From Croceicoccus gelatinilyticus (GTDB lineage: Bacteria; Pseudomonadota; Alphaproteobacteria; Sphingomonadales; Sphingomonadaceae), in contig NZ_JAHCBF010000004.1 of assembly GCF_018398395.1 (NCBI RefSeq), positions 1 to 64,000 on the forward strand: DNA of 64,000 nucleotides, written 5' to 3'. Positions within the stretch are counted from its first letter, which is position 1. Each line of letters opens with the position of its first letter. This document shows positions 11,087 through 19,054 of the stretch, piece after piece. Below the pieces are notes generated by a model. The model was given only the letters and a program-made list of their open reading frames with translations. It did no database searches and was not told the DNA's origin. Both the position numbers and the translations under genes were made by a program.

Positions 11087-11977
11087 TTAGTCCGCCCCGT
11101 CTTCGCGACTGGCCTGCGCGGTCAGCATGACGACTGCACCTTCCGCGCCATAGGCACCGTGCAATTGCACGATCGACAGCTTGGCATAGGCGACTCTGCC
11201 GCTGTTGTTCAGAAATCCGACTTCCATGCGCTGCGGCGGACCGCCGCGCAGGACGCCTTCCAGCGTATCGCGAAAAGCCACACGATCCTCGCGGGTCACA
11301 AGGTCGACAAGGGCAATGCCCATCAGGCGGTCTTCGTCCAGTTCGACCATGCGGGCGAAAGGATCGTCGATCCGTTCGATCGTGCCGCGGATCGAAAGGC
11401 GGACATAGCCTACCTCGCCATGAACGCTCATCGCCTCGAGGATCGAGGTTTTCACGTCGGCAAGACGGTGGCGCTGCCCGTCTTCGGTGATGTCACGGAA
11501 CATGAGCACGTTGGTGCCTGCCAGCGGGAATGACTGAAAACGCAGCCACGCCCCTTCCTTGAAGGGCGAAGGAATGTCCGCCGCGCTGGGTTCACCGCCG
11601 ACGACGGTGCGACGAGCGTGGACTTCCATCAGCGATCCGGCGACCGAGGGCAAAGCCTCGACCAAAAGGCGTCCGGCAAATTCTGTAGAATTCTTGCGAC
11701 AGATCGCGCCTGCCACGCGGTTCGCATACTGGATACGCAAATCGGAATCGCAGATGACCAGGGCTTCGTCGATCCATCCGGCAAGTCCGACCAGTTCGTT
11801 GCCGTTCCCGACATTTTTGCCGGAATCGCTGGTCAGGTCGCGGTATTTCTCGATATCCAGAAGTACGTGGGTTTCCTTACCGTGGTTCGTAATGAAAACC
11901 GCCTTGTCGGACGCGACATCACGCCAGTGCGAAAATGCCCGGACGACCTCGGCTGCAGTAGCGGTAACACCGCTCAT
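11087..11977 (-). CDS. PAS-domain protein with a Phd/YefM-like N-terminus
   Basis: The 296-residue protein has three visible parts. Residues 1-48 (AAEVVRAFSHWRDVASDKAV through HVLLDIEKYRDL) have the pattern of Phd/YefM antitoxin DNA-binding domains: an alpha-helix, an ITNHGKE beta-turn, then an LLxxEKYRDL helix. Residues about 60-165 and 175-290 look like two PAS domains. There is no kinase, GGDEF or helix-turn-helix domain at the C-terminus and no toxin gene next door. It stands divergent from the trimeric adhesin across a 334-base AT-rich gap. It could be a one-component regulator using the Phd-like fold to bind DNA. That is inference. Confidence 0.75.
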   Translation of the reverse strand: MSGVTATAAEVVRAFSHWRDVASDKAVFITNHGKETHVLLDIEKYRDLTSDSGKNVGNGNELVGLAGWIDEALVICDSDLRIQYANRVAGAICRKNSTEFAGRLLVEALPSVAGSLMEVHARRTVVGGEPSAADIPSPFKEGAWLRFQSFPLAGTNVLMFRDITEDGQRHRLADVKTSILEAMSVHGEVGYVRLSIRGTIERIDDPFARMVELDEDRLMGIALVDLVTREDRVAFRDTLEGVLRGGPPQRMEVGFLNNSGRVAYAKLSIVQLHGAYGAEGAVVMLTAQASREDGAD

Positions 11978-12311
11978 CGCTCGTCTCCTCGATCAGGAAA
12001 GTTCATGCTCTCCGGTTGCCTCTGACCCCACAACATATCCTCCAGTTACTAACCATATATTGATATTGCACAAAAGTCTCAGATGTTTTCGCAGATAATC
12101 ATGAACCAATTGTCAGATGAAGTCCTGAAAAGGATTGCACCTGTGACAATCCCTGACATCAACATACTTGTGTGATCGCTCTCAAAGGGCGCGGAAGTGA
12201 TATTTATGTATTTTGAGAAAAACTAAGTAACCGAACTATTCACCTCATCTTTTTGCCAGCACGGCGACCATCCCCTCATCCCGGAATGGGTTTAACAGGG
12301 GAGAATTCGTC
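11978..12311. promoter_or_regulatory. AT-rich divergent intergenic region with an inverted repeat
   Basis: This gap between the PAS protein and adhesin genes is clearly richer in A and T than its surroundings. It carries an inverted repeat, ATTGTCA at 12109-12115 and TGACAAT at 12144-12150, with 28 bases between the arms. It also has several AT-rich tracts that could be promoters. A good ribosome-binding site (GGGGAG) precedes the adhesin ATG. No gene is credible inside it. Confidence 0.5.
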
Positions 12312-14885
12312 ATGTATTTCCAGAACAAGAACGCCCGCATTGCTATGCTGGCAACAGTAGGGATTGGCGCGCTTGCCATGTCCAGCAACGCCCAGGCGCA
12401 GACAATTACGCCTGTGGTCGACGTTTGTACCGGCCTCAGCCTCGATCCCTCGCTCGTCACAGACATCGTCGGTGAAACGGTTCAGCCGGTCGAGGATCTC
12501 GAAACGGTATTGAATGGCCTTGTCCTCAGCCCGCTGCTTGTTGGCCTGGGTCTGCCGGTCCTCAATAGCGATCTTGCCACCACGCTCGATACGATTGCCA
12601 ACGGCAACCAGCTTTCGCTGACGGTGCTCGACACCGACGGCAATATCGTCACCTCGTCCGATGCCTGTAACGTGACTGCGGACGGCTTCACGCTGGACCA
12701 GGAAGCGGGCATTTCCATCGGCGGCAATGCCATCACCGGGCTTGGCGCGGACGGCCTTGGTGCGTCGGCGGGCGAGCTTGATGCGATCGCTTTCGGCAAC
12801 AGCGCCTCGACCTCGGCTGGCGCCACCGGAGCGATTGCGATCGGCGCGAACGCTTCGGTCTCGGAAGTGGACGGCGTTGCCCTTGGCAACGGGGCAAGCG
12901 TCACTTTCGCCAACTCGGTCGCCATCGGTGCCGGTTCGGTCACGTCGCGCGGCGCAGTGGCGGGCTATAGCTCACCCGGCCTTACCGGCACGTTCGATTC
13001 GGTCGGCGAAGTGTCGGTCGGGGCGCCGGGTGCAGAACGCCAGATCACGAACCTCGCCCCCGGCACGGCAGCCACCGATGCCGCCACGGTCGGCCAAGTG
13101 CAGGGCGCGCTCGACGCCGTCGATGCCTTGGCCGATGTCGCGGTCCAGTACGACGACGGCACTTACGCCACCGTCACCTTGCAGGGCGCGAGCGGCACGA
13201 CCGTAACCAACGTTGCCGACGGCGCGCTGAACGGCACATCGACCGACGCGGTCAACGGCTCTCAGCTGTTCGCGACCAACCAGAACGTGCAGGTCAATGC
13301 CGACGCGATCACCGCGCTTGATGGCCGTGTCACGGTCAACGAAGGCGACATCGCGAACCTCGACGGCCGCGTCACCGTGAACGAGACGGACATTGCCAAC
13401 CTAGATGGTCGTGTCACCGTGAACGAAGGCGACATTGCCGCCCTTGATGGCCGGGTTACCGTCAACGAGGGGGATATCGCCAACCTCGACGGCCGCGTTA
13501 CCGTCAACGAAGGCGATATCGCCAACCTCGACGGACGCGTGACCACCAACGAGACCGACATCGCCAATCTCGATGGACGCGTCACGACGAACGAGACCGA
13601 CATCGCAAACCTCGATGGTCGCGTCACGACGAACGAAACCGATATCGCGAACCTCGATGGTCGGGTGACCGTCAACGAGGGCGATATTGCGAACCTCGAT
13701 GGCCGCGTCACGACTAACGAGACGGACATCGCCAACATCGACAACCGGGTCACGGTGAACGAGGGCGACATCGCGAACCTCGACGGTCGGGTCACTGTCA
13801 ACGAGACGGATATCGCCAATCTGGACGGCCGGGTTACGGTCAACGAAGGCGATATTGCCAACCTCGATGGTCGCGTCACTGTGAACGAAGGCGACATTGC
13901 CAACATCGACGGACGCGTCACGGTCAATGAAACCGACATCGCCAACATCGACAGCCGCGTCACCGTGAACGAAGGCGACATCGTTGCCATCGACGGCCGC
14001 GTCACCACGAACGAGACCGCGATTACCAACCTGCAGACGCAAGTTGCAAACGTTCCGCTGGGCTATGTCGACGACGTTGACGGCACCACGCCCAGCAGTT
14101 CGCCGACGCAGACGGTTGCCATGATCGGCGCCGCAGCTGGTCCGGTCACGCTGACCAACGTTGCCTCCGGCGCGCTGTCGGCCACGTCGAGCGATGCGGT
14201 GAACGGTTCGCAGCTTCACGCAACGAACATGCAGGTCGATCAGAACACGACCAACATCGCGAACAACGCTGCCGACATCACGACCAACGCCAGCAATATC
14301 GCCACCAATGCGACGAACATCGCCAACAACACGGCGAACATTTCGCAGAACACCAGCGATATCGAGATCATCCAGAACAACCTTGCCGGCAGTACGGTCG
14401 TCGCGGTCCAGTATTCGGATGCCAGCAACCCGCGATACAGCAATGGCGGCGTGGTTTCGCAGGACGTGACGCTGGTCGGTCTTGACCCCAACGCCACGGT
14501 GGGTCTGCACAACGTTGCCGACGCGGTGGATGCATTCGACGCGGTGAACCTGCGCCAGATGCAGTCGGGCATCGATGCCGCGCTCGCCACGGCCAATGCC
14601 TATACCGACATGCGCTTTGCTGAGATCGCCTTCGATCTCGACGATGTCCGCCGCGCTTCCTACGCCGGTACGGCAGGCGCGCTGGCGGTGTCGGGCCTGC
14701 CGCAAGTGATCGAGAGCGAGGGCCAGATGATCGCTGGTGCAATCGGCCACTATCGCGGGGAAACCGCCTTCGCCATCGGCTATTCCGCATCGTCCAGCGA
14801 CGGGCGCGCCGTGTTCAAGTTCAACGGCACCGTCGACACGCACGGGTACGCGGGCATCAGCACCGGCGCGGGTTTCGCCTTCTGA
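12312..14885 (+). CDS. YadA-like trimeric autotransporter adhesin
   Basis: The 857-residue surface protein forms a trimer anchored in the outer membrane. In order: a signal peptide (residues 1-31, cut after SSNAQA), a unique head of about 110 residues containing two Cys, YadA-type head repeats (AIAFGNSAS, AIAIGANAS, VALGNGAS, VAIGAGS), and necks with DAVNGSQLFATN and DAVNGSQLHATN. Next comes a long coiled-coil stalk of 17 14-residue repeats, then a short Asn-rich coiled coil (NTTNIANN type). The C-terminal YadA anchor ends in Phe. The start has a good ribosome-binding site. The likely role is attachment or biofilm formation. Confidence 0.93.
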   Translation: MYFQNKNARIAMLATVGIGALAMSSNAQAQTITPVVDVCTGLSLDPSLVTDIVGETVQPVEDLETVLNGLVLSPLLVGLGLPVLNSDLATTLDTIANGNQLSLTVLDTDGNIVTSSDACNVTADGFTLDQEAGISIGGNAITGLGADGLGASAGELDAIAFGNSASTSAGATGAIAIGANASVSEVDGVALGNGASVTFANSVAIGAGSVTSRGAVAGYSSPGLTGTFDSVGEVSVGAPGAERQITNLAPGTAATDAATVGQVQGALDAVDALADVAVQYDDGTYATVTLQGASGTTVTNVADGALNGTSTDAVNGSQLFATNQNVQVNADAITALDGRVTVNEGDIANLDGRVTVNETDIANLDGRVTVNEGDIAALDGRVTVNEGDIANLDGRVTVNEGDIANLDGRVTTNETDIANLDGRVTTNETDIANLDGRVTTNETDIANLDGRVTVNEGDIANLDGRVTTNETDIANIDNRVTVNEGDIANLDGRVTVNETDIANLDGRVTVNEGDIANLDGRVTVNEGDIANIDGRVTVNETDIANIDSRVTVNEGDIVAIDGRVTTNETAITNLQTQVANVPLGYVDDVDGTTPSSSPTQTVAMIGAAAGPVTLTNVASGALSATSSDAVNGSQLHATNMQVDQNTTNIANNAADITTNASNIATNATNIANNTANISQNTSDIEIIQNNLAGSTVVAVQYSDASNPRYSNGGVVSQDVTLVGLDPNATVGLHNVADAVDAFDAVNLRQMQSGIDAALATANAYTDMRFAEIAFDLDDVRRASYAGTAGALAVSGLPQVIESEGQMIAGAIGHYRGETAFAIGYSASSSDGRAVFKFNGTVDTHGYAGISTGAGFAF
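13323..14036 (+). repeat. 17 tandem 42-bp repeats coding a 14-residue stalk unit
   Basis: The unit consensus is GRVT(V/T)NE(G/T)DIANLD. Two versions alternate irregularly: VNEGD or VNETD, and TNETD. The last units drift (SRVTVNEGDIVAID, then GRVTTNETAITNLQ). Synonymous third-position changes between copies show that the array is not freshly amplified, although some neighbours are nearly identical. Such arrays change copy number by recombination, which would alter stalk length. Confidence 0.95.
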
Positions 14886-14962
14886 CCCTTTGACGAACCT
14901 ACGCCTTGCGGGGGTGCAGCGGGGTCGTGCGACCCATTCCCTGACACCTGCGCACCCTCGGG

Positions 14963-15003
14963 CCAGCCCTCGCGATCTCGATCGCGGGGGCTGGTTTCTT
15001 TAC
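14963..15003 (+). terminator. Rho-independent terminator after the adhesin gene
   Basis: CCAGCCCTCGCGATC pairs with GATCGCGGGGGCTGG, with one G-T wobble, and TTTCTTT follows. It lies 78 bases after the adhesin stop. Confidence 0.75.
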
Positions 15004-15109
15004 GAGGTTGCGAGCCCGCGCCAAATCGATACCAACCAAAAGTGCAATGTCGGCCAAGCCGCCGAAATGCGATTGACCGCTTTGAAACAGATAGTTCGAG
15101 AGGACAGCC

Positions 15110-15700
15110 ATGCGTAAATCGTCCCTGGTCCTGGCCGGCCCTACCCTTGCTCTTGCCTTGTCGCTCGCTGCATGCGGCGGCGCGCCTGAAGAAGCCGAGG
15201 AAGCCCCCGTCGCAGAAGTGACCGAAGAAGTGGCCGAGGTCGTCGAAGACCCGGCCATGGAACCGCCGGTCGCCGAAGAGACGGCAGAGCCCGAGGTCGA
15301 GGCAACGCCGACCCCGACGCCCACGCCGACGAAGACCGCCGAACCCAAGAAGGAAGTCGCAGCCGCGCCCGAACCCAAGCCGGAACCGGTGCAGGTCGCC
15401 GCGCTGGCCCCGCCGGCCAGCTACAGCCGCTGTGCCGTTTGCCACACCTGGGAAAAGGGCGGCGAGAACAAGCTGGGCCCGAACCTGTGGGGCACTTACG
15501 GCAAGGGTGCCGGCTTCCACGAAGGTTTCAAGTACTCGACCGCGCTCAAGGAATCGGGCGTCACCTGGGACGAGGCTTCGCTCCACCAGTGGCTGGAAAA
15601 TCCGCGCAAGTTCATCCCGGGCAACCGCATGAGCTTCCCCGGCCTTCGGGACGAAGCCAAGCGCCAGGAACTTATCGACTTCCTGAAGCAGCTGAAGTGA
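15110..15700 (+). CDS. Lipoprotein class I cytochrome c with a long disordered linker
   Basis: The 196-residue protein has a lipoprotein signal with lipobox L19-A-A-C22, so it should be tethered to a membrane facing the periplasm. Residues 24-100 are a low-complexity linker of Glu, Ala, Pro and Val, including TPTPTPTPT. The cytochrome domain follows, with heme motif CAVCH (Cys108, Cys111, His112) and axial Met174 in NRMSFPGL. The domain resembles cytochrome c2/c-552. A long tether fits an electron carrier reaching between periplasmic donors and an oxidase. It lies next to the alcohol oxidation island but has its own terminator. Confidence 0.9.
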   Translation: MRKSSLVLAGPTLALALSLAACGGAPEEAEEAPVAEVTEEVAEVVEDPAMEPPVAEETAEPEVEATPTPTPTPTKTAEPKKEVAAAPEPKPEPVQVAALAPPASYSRCAVCHTWEKGGENKLGPNLWGTYGKGAGFHEGFKYSTALKESGVTWDEASLHQWLENPRKFIPGNRMSFPGLRDEAKRQELIDFLKQLK

Positions 15701-15737
15701 TCACGGCGTAAACGCGAGCTCAGGTATACGCCAGATA

Positions 15738-15777
15738 AGGGACCCGGCCTCACCTCTCTCGGCCGGGTCCCTTTTTC
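15738..15777 (+). terminator. Strong rho-independent terminator
   Basis: AGGGACCCGGCC pairs perfectly with GGCCGGGTCCCT around an 11-base loop and is followed by TTTTT. It ends the cytochrome lipoprotein transcript. Confidence 0.92.
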
Positions 15778-15804
15778 TATGTGCGGGTCCGTTTTACGTG
15801 CGGG

Positions 15805-16098
15805 TCAGGCCGTGCGGTAGATGGCCGGTTCGATATCGGTGAACTTCGCGACATCGGCCAGCACGCCGGGCGTTGCGGGCGACCCCAGCGCGGCGTCGAT
15901 TTCTTCCTGACTGTCGAAGTTCAACGCGACGAGGCAGGCGAAAGGCTGCGCATCGTCATAGGGCCAGCTGACGTCCGCGCTCTTGAGGCCATGCGGGCCC
16001 CATGCCTCGTTCACGATGTCCATGTGCGTGCCGTTATAATAATCGCGGTCGAACTTGTGCCCTTCGTGACGCGGGTAATAAACCATCAGCTTGGCCAT
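15805..16098 (-). CDS. EthD family protein
   Basis: The 97-residue protein fits the EthD/dimeric alpha-beta barrel family. It has the N-terminal VYYPRHEGHKFDRDYYNGTH strand-helix pattern and the C-terminal FTDIEPAIYRTA. EthD-like proteins act in degradation of ethers and other organics, but their chemistry is mostly unproven. The gene follows the CXXCW protein gene on the same strand, 28 bases on, so it probably belongs to the alcohol oxidation island. Confidence 0.85.
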   Translation of the reverse strand: MAKLMVYYPRHEGHKFDRDYYNGTHMDIVNEAWGPHGLKSADVSWPYDDAQPFACLVALNFDSQEEIDAALGSPATPGVLADVAKFTDIEPAIYRTA

Positions 16099-16126
16099 TG
16101 CGGAAAACTCCTCTTCCTTGTGAATA

Positions 16127-16687
16127 TCAGGGTGCCGGTACGGTTACGGGTGTCGCCACGACCAGCTCTTCGCTCGTTCGCCAACCCTCTATGCCCTCGG
16201 CCAGCCACCAGACGCCTTCGTGCCCTTCGGCGGCCAAACGTTTCGCCGCGTTCCAGCCCATCCAGCAATCGGTGCGGCAGAACAGGATGACGGGCAGGTG
16301 CGGATTGTGGTGGCGGGCCTTGGTGACTTCGCCGACAAGCGCGTTCCACAGCGCCGGATCGGCATCGCCGCGCCCGGCCTCCGGATGCCAGACAGCACCG
16401 GGGATCGTCAGGTGTTCTTCCGAAAGTCGCCACTCGCCCGTATCGGGATCGCGCACGCCGCCGTTCACCGGCAGAACATCGATGAACAGCGCATCCTTGC
16501 CTGGGTCGAGTAAAAGCGCGGCGGGAAGCGCAAGACGGGCCGAAGGGTGCGGGTCCCTGTCGACCGGCGCGCGGTAGCGGGCGGTGCGATATCCGTCCTC
16601 GTCGAACTCGGCGCGCTGCTGCGCCGCCGCGGGCGCGCAAAGGCAGGATAGCCCTATGCAGGCCAGCAGGATCGCGCTTGCCTTCAC
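16127..16687 (-). CDS. PQQ-dependent catabolism-associated CXXCW-motif protein
   Basis: The 186-residue exported protein has a signal peptide cut near APAAAQ and a rhodanese-like fold. The family hallmark FCRTDCWMGWNAAKRL places Cys137 and Cys141 before Trp142 (the spacing here is C-x3-C-W). This family (TIGR03865) tracks PQQ-dependent alcohol dehydrogenases by gene neighbourhood and is presumed to have a redox or sulfur-handling role. The GTG start has GGGAGAGA upstream. It is divergent from the SoxYZ-like carrier, with which it probably works. Confidence 0.88.
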   Translation of the reverse strand: MKASAILLACIGLSCLCAPAAAQQRAEFDEDGYRTARYRAPVDRDPHPSARLALPAALLLDPGKDALFIDVLPVNGGVRDPDTGEWRLSEEHLTIPGAVWHPEAGRGDADPALWNALVGEVTKARHHNPHLPVILFCRTDCWMGWNAAKRLAAEGHEGVWWLAEGIEGWRTSEELVVATPVTVPAP

Positions 16688-16709
16688 CGTCTCTCCCGTT
16701 CCCTTATTC

Positions 16710-16725
16710 TTGGACCAAAGTGCAA
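16710..16725 (+). promoter_or_regulatory. Dyad operator candidate (copy 1, SoxYZ side)
   Basis: The sequence TTGGACCAAAGTGCAA matches 11 of the 12 fixed positions of the proposed dyad TTGnACCnnGGTnCAA. It lies 42 bases before the SoxYZ-like start, and the following TG extends the recurring CAATG. Confidence 0.55.
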
Positions 16726-16752
16726 TGTGGCGCAGACGGTGTCCGCCCTACA

Positions 16753-16768
16753 TTGTTCTTTGGACCTA
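16753..16768 (-). promoter_or_regulatory. Dyad operator candidate (copy 2, CXXCW side)
   Basis: Read on the minus strand it is TAGGTCCAAAGAACAA followed by TG, a weaker match to the same dyad (8 of 12 fixed positions). It points toward the CXXCW gene, about 65 bases before its start, and it touches the SoxYZ start codon. Confidence 0.4.
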
Positions 16769-17562
16769 TGCGCTTGATAAAAACGATCCTGCCCTCCGCG
16801 GCCTCGGTTCTCCTCGCCGCCTCACCCGCTCTGGCAGAGGGGCTTCCGGCCGATCCGCTGGGATCGCCGATGTGGGAATATCACGCTGAAAAGCTATTCA
16901 CCGGCGGGCCCGTCGTCTTCGACAACCGCGTGAAAGTAATCCTGCCCGTCATTGCAGAGGATCAGCACGTCGTTCCCGTCACGGTCGATGCGCGCAAGCT
17001 CGATGGCGTGAAGCGGATCGTGGTCTTTGCCGATCTCAACCCCATTCCCGTTGCCATCGACTATCGCCCGATGGACGCCGCGCCCTTCGTCGCCACCCGC
17101 ATCAAGCTTGACCAGCGCACTCCGGTCCGCGCCGCGGTGCAGCTGGAAGATGGCAGCTGGCACGTCGCGGGCGACTGGATCGACGCGGCCGGCGGCGGCT
17201 GTTCCGCCCCGCCCCTGTCCCGCGTGCGCGGCGACTGGGCCGACCACCTTGGCGAAATGCGCGGTGCGGCATGGTCCGACGGCAATTCGACCCGCCTGCG
17301 CTTCGGCTTTCGCCATCCGATGGATACGGGGCTGGTCGAGAATATCCCGGCCTACAATATCGAGACCGTCCGCGTGACCGACGCCGAAGGCCGTGAGGTC
17401 GCGAGCATGGACGTATACGGTTCGGTCGCCGAAGACCCCGCCTTCACGCTGGTCGTCGATCGCGATGGCCCGATGGAAGTCGCCGCGCGCGATACCAGCG
17501 GGCTGGAATTCGCAGGCGAACTCTCGCCCGCCAGCGGCAAAAGGCTGTCGTCGGGGCAATGA
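16768..17562 (+). CDS. Quinoprotein-associated SoxYZ-like carrier protein
   Basis: The 264-residue exported protein has a signal peptide cut at SPALA-EG. It fuses a SoxY-like N-terminal half to a SoxZ-like C-terminal half. The carrier Cys145 sits in AGGGCSAPP, between the two halves. This fused family (TIGR04557) occurs beside PQQ dehydrogenases and is distinct from thiosulfate-oxidation SoxYZ. The start ATG is chosen because the upstream extension lies across the operator region and would spoil the signal peptide. The carried group is unknown. Confidence 0.88.
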   Translation: MRLIKTILPSAASVLLAASPALAEGLPADPLGSPMWEYHAEKLFTGGPVVFDNRVKVILPVIAEDQHVVPVTVDARKLDGVKRIVVFADLNPIPVAIDYRPMDAAPFVATRIKLDQRTPVRAAVQLEDGSWHVAGDWIDAAGGGCSAPPLSRVRGDWADHLGEMRGAAWSDGNSTRLRFGFRHPMDTGLVENIPAYNIETVRVTDAEGREVASMDVYGSVAEDPAFTLVVDRDGPMEVAARDTSGLEFAGELSPASGKRLSSGQ

Positions 17563-18527
17563 GGCTTTCCCGCCGCACAATGTTTGCCGGTCTCGGATTG
17601 GCGGGTGTGGGGCTGGCCGGTCTTGCCCCTGCCCTCGTCTATGCCGAGCAGTTTGCAGGCACTTACAACCCGCAAGCCGAAGAAGTCGCCGATGGCATCT
17701 GGATGGTGCGCGGCGCGGACGAGCCGATCGCCTTTGCCAACGGCGGGGCGATCGCGAACACGGTGATCATCGCAACGAATGACGGCACGATCGTCGTCGA
17801 TCCCGGCCCGTCGCTGTCCTACGGCAAGGCGATCCGCGCATTGGCGGAGAGCGTGACAGGAAAGCCGGTCATCCGCGTCTACATCACGCATCTCCACCCC
17901 GACCATTCGTTCGGCGCGGGCGCTTTCGATGCCGGGATCGTCCACGCGCTTTCCGCCACGCGCCACGATCTAGAACGTGACGGCGAGGGCTTTTCCGATG
18001 CCCTGTTCCGTGTGCTGGCCGACTGGATGAAGGGCACCACCGTCGTACTGCCACAAGGCGACGTAACGGCAGGAAAAACCGTGATCGGCGGGCGCAAGTT
18101 GCAGCTCTTCGCGCTGGGCGGTCATTCGAGCGGGGATCTCGCCATTCTCGACGAGGCGACCGGCACGCTCATCGGCGGCGACTTGGTCTTTCACGACCGT
18201 GCGCCTGCCACGCCCCATGCGAATATCGACGGCTGGCTATCCGCGCTCGATACGTTGGAAGGCGTGCCGCACAAGCTGGTCATTCCCGGCCACGGCCCGA
18301 TCGACAGCGGTAACGTCGCGATCCCGCAGACCCGCGACTGGCTGAGCTGGCTGGACAGCATGCTCAACGAAGCGGTTCTGTCGGGCATGGACATGACCGA
18401 AGCAGGCGCGACCGAAATCCCCGCGCGGTTCGCGAACATCAAGGTCGCGCGCTACGAACTGCAGCGCAGCGTGTCGCACTTCTACCCGGGGCTTGAGGCA
18501 GAACTTTTGCCGATGGTTGGCAGTTAA
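17559..18527 (+). CDS. Quinoprotein relay system zinc metallohydrolase (SoxH-related)
   Basis: The 322-residue metallo-beta-lactamase fold protein overlaps the SoxYZ-like gene by four bases (ATGA). It has a twin-arginine-type leader (SRRTMFAGLGLAG). The zinc motif is THLHPDH, with His111, His113, Asp115 and His116. The later ligands lie in GGHSSGD, GGDLVF and IPGHGP. SoxH-related hydrolases of this group (TIGR04559) pair with the SoxYZ-like carrier in PQQ alcohol systems and may release the carrier-bound group. Its stop shares the bases TTAA with the stop of the convergent cytochrome b561 gene. Confidence 0.88.
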   Translation: MRLSRRTMFAGLGLAGVGLAGLAPALVYAEQFAGTYNPQAEEVADGIWMVRGADEPIAFANGGAIANTVIIATNDGTIVVDPGPSLSYGKAIRALAESVTGKPVIRVYITHLHPDHSFGAGAFDAGIVHALSATRHDLERDGEGFSDALFRVLADWMKGTTVVLPQGDVTAGKTVIGGRKLQLFALGGHSSGDLAILDEATGTLIGGDLVFHDRAPATPHANIDGWLSALDTLEGVPHKLVIPGHGPIDSGNVAIPQTRDWLSWLDSMLNEAVLSGMDMTEAGATEIPARFANIKVARYELQRSVSHFYPGLEAELLPMVGS

Positions 18528-19054
18528 GCCATCCGGCGAAGGACGTTGTCCTTCAGTACGAAGTGGTGCCGCAGCGCCGCGCCGACGTGCAGCACGATCA
18601 GGAATACCGCGACCCAGCCCATGATCTCGTGCGCTTCATGCGCGAAACCGTCGATCGCGCCGTCCGGCGTGATGCCGAACTTGGGCACGTCGAACAGGCC
18701 GAAGAAATTCAGCGGATACTTGCTGCCCGAAGACACCAGCCATCCTGTCATCGGCAGCCCGATCATCAGGACATAGAACAGCGCATGCGTCAGGTGCGCC
18801 GCGCCCTTTTCCCAGGCAGGTGTATGTGCGGGCAGCGGCGGCGCAGGGTTCATCACACGCCAGACCAACCGCATCAGCGAGAGTGCCAGAACGGTCAGCC
18901 CGAACGATTTGTGCAGCGGCATGACGTTGACGACATCTTCCAACGCATCATGGAAGAACCCGCCGATGATGTTGCCGATGATCACGACCGCGATGACCCA
19001 ATGCAGGGTCCGCGCGACCGCGTTGTAGCGTTCCGTGCCCGCGCCTGCCGTCAC
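18524..19054 (-). CDS. Cytochrome b561 family membrane protein
   Basis: The 176-residue integral membrane protein has four hydrophobic helices and the expected heme-ligand histidines (RTLHW, MPLHKSFG, HEAHEIMGW, LHVGAALRHH). It should move electrons between a quinol or heme donor and a periplasmic partner. I chose the GTG that overlaps the receptor stop (GTGA). A GTG eight codons earlier is possible but overlaps the receptor gene by 28 bases. It follows the TonB receptor and lies within the alcohol island, so it may link a quinoprotein or metal reduction to the respiratory chain. Confidence 0.9.
   Translation of the reverse strand: MTAGAGTERYNAVARTLHWVIAVVIIGNIIGGFFHDALEDVVNVMPLHKSFGLTVLALSLMRLVWRVMNPAPPLPAHTPAWEKGAAHLTHALFYVLMIGLPMTGWLVSSGSKYPLNFFGLFDVPKFGITPDGAIDGFAHEAHEIMGWVAVFLIVLHVGAALRHHFVLKDNVLRRMA

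Noticed and set aside
11087-11977. A Phd-type toxin-antitoxin system
   Set aside because: No toxin gene of the Doc, YoeB or VapC type is adjacent; the fused PAS domains point to a regulator instead.
13262-14029. Antisense repetitive protein over the adhesin repeats
   Set aside because: It is only the complement of the 42-bp repeat, without a start site or ribosome-binding site.
13323-14036. Possible CRISPR-like or satellite array
   Set aside because: The repeats are contiguous, in frame and code a coiled coil; there are no unique spacers.
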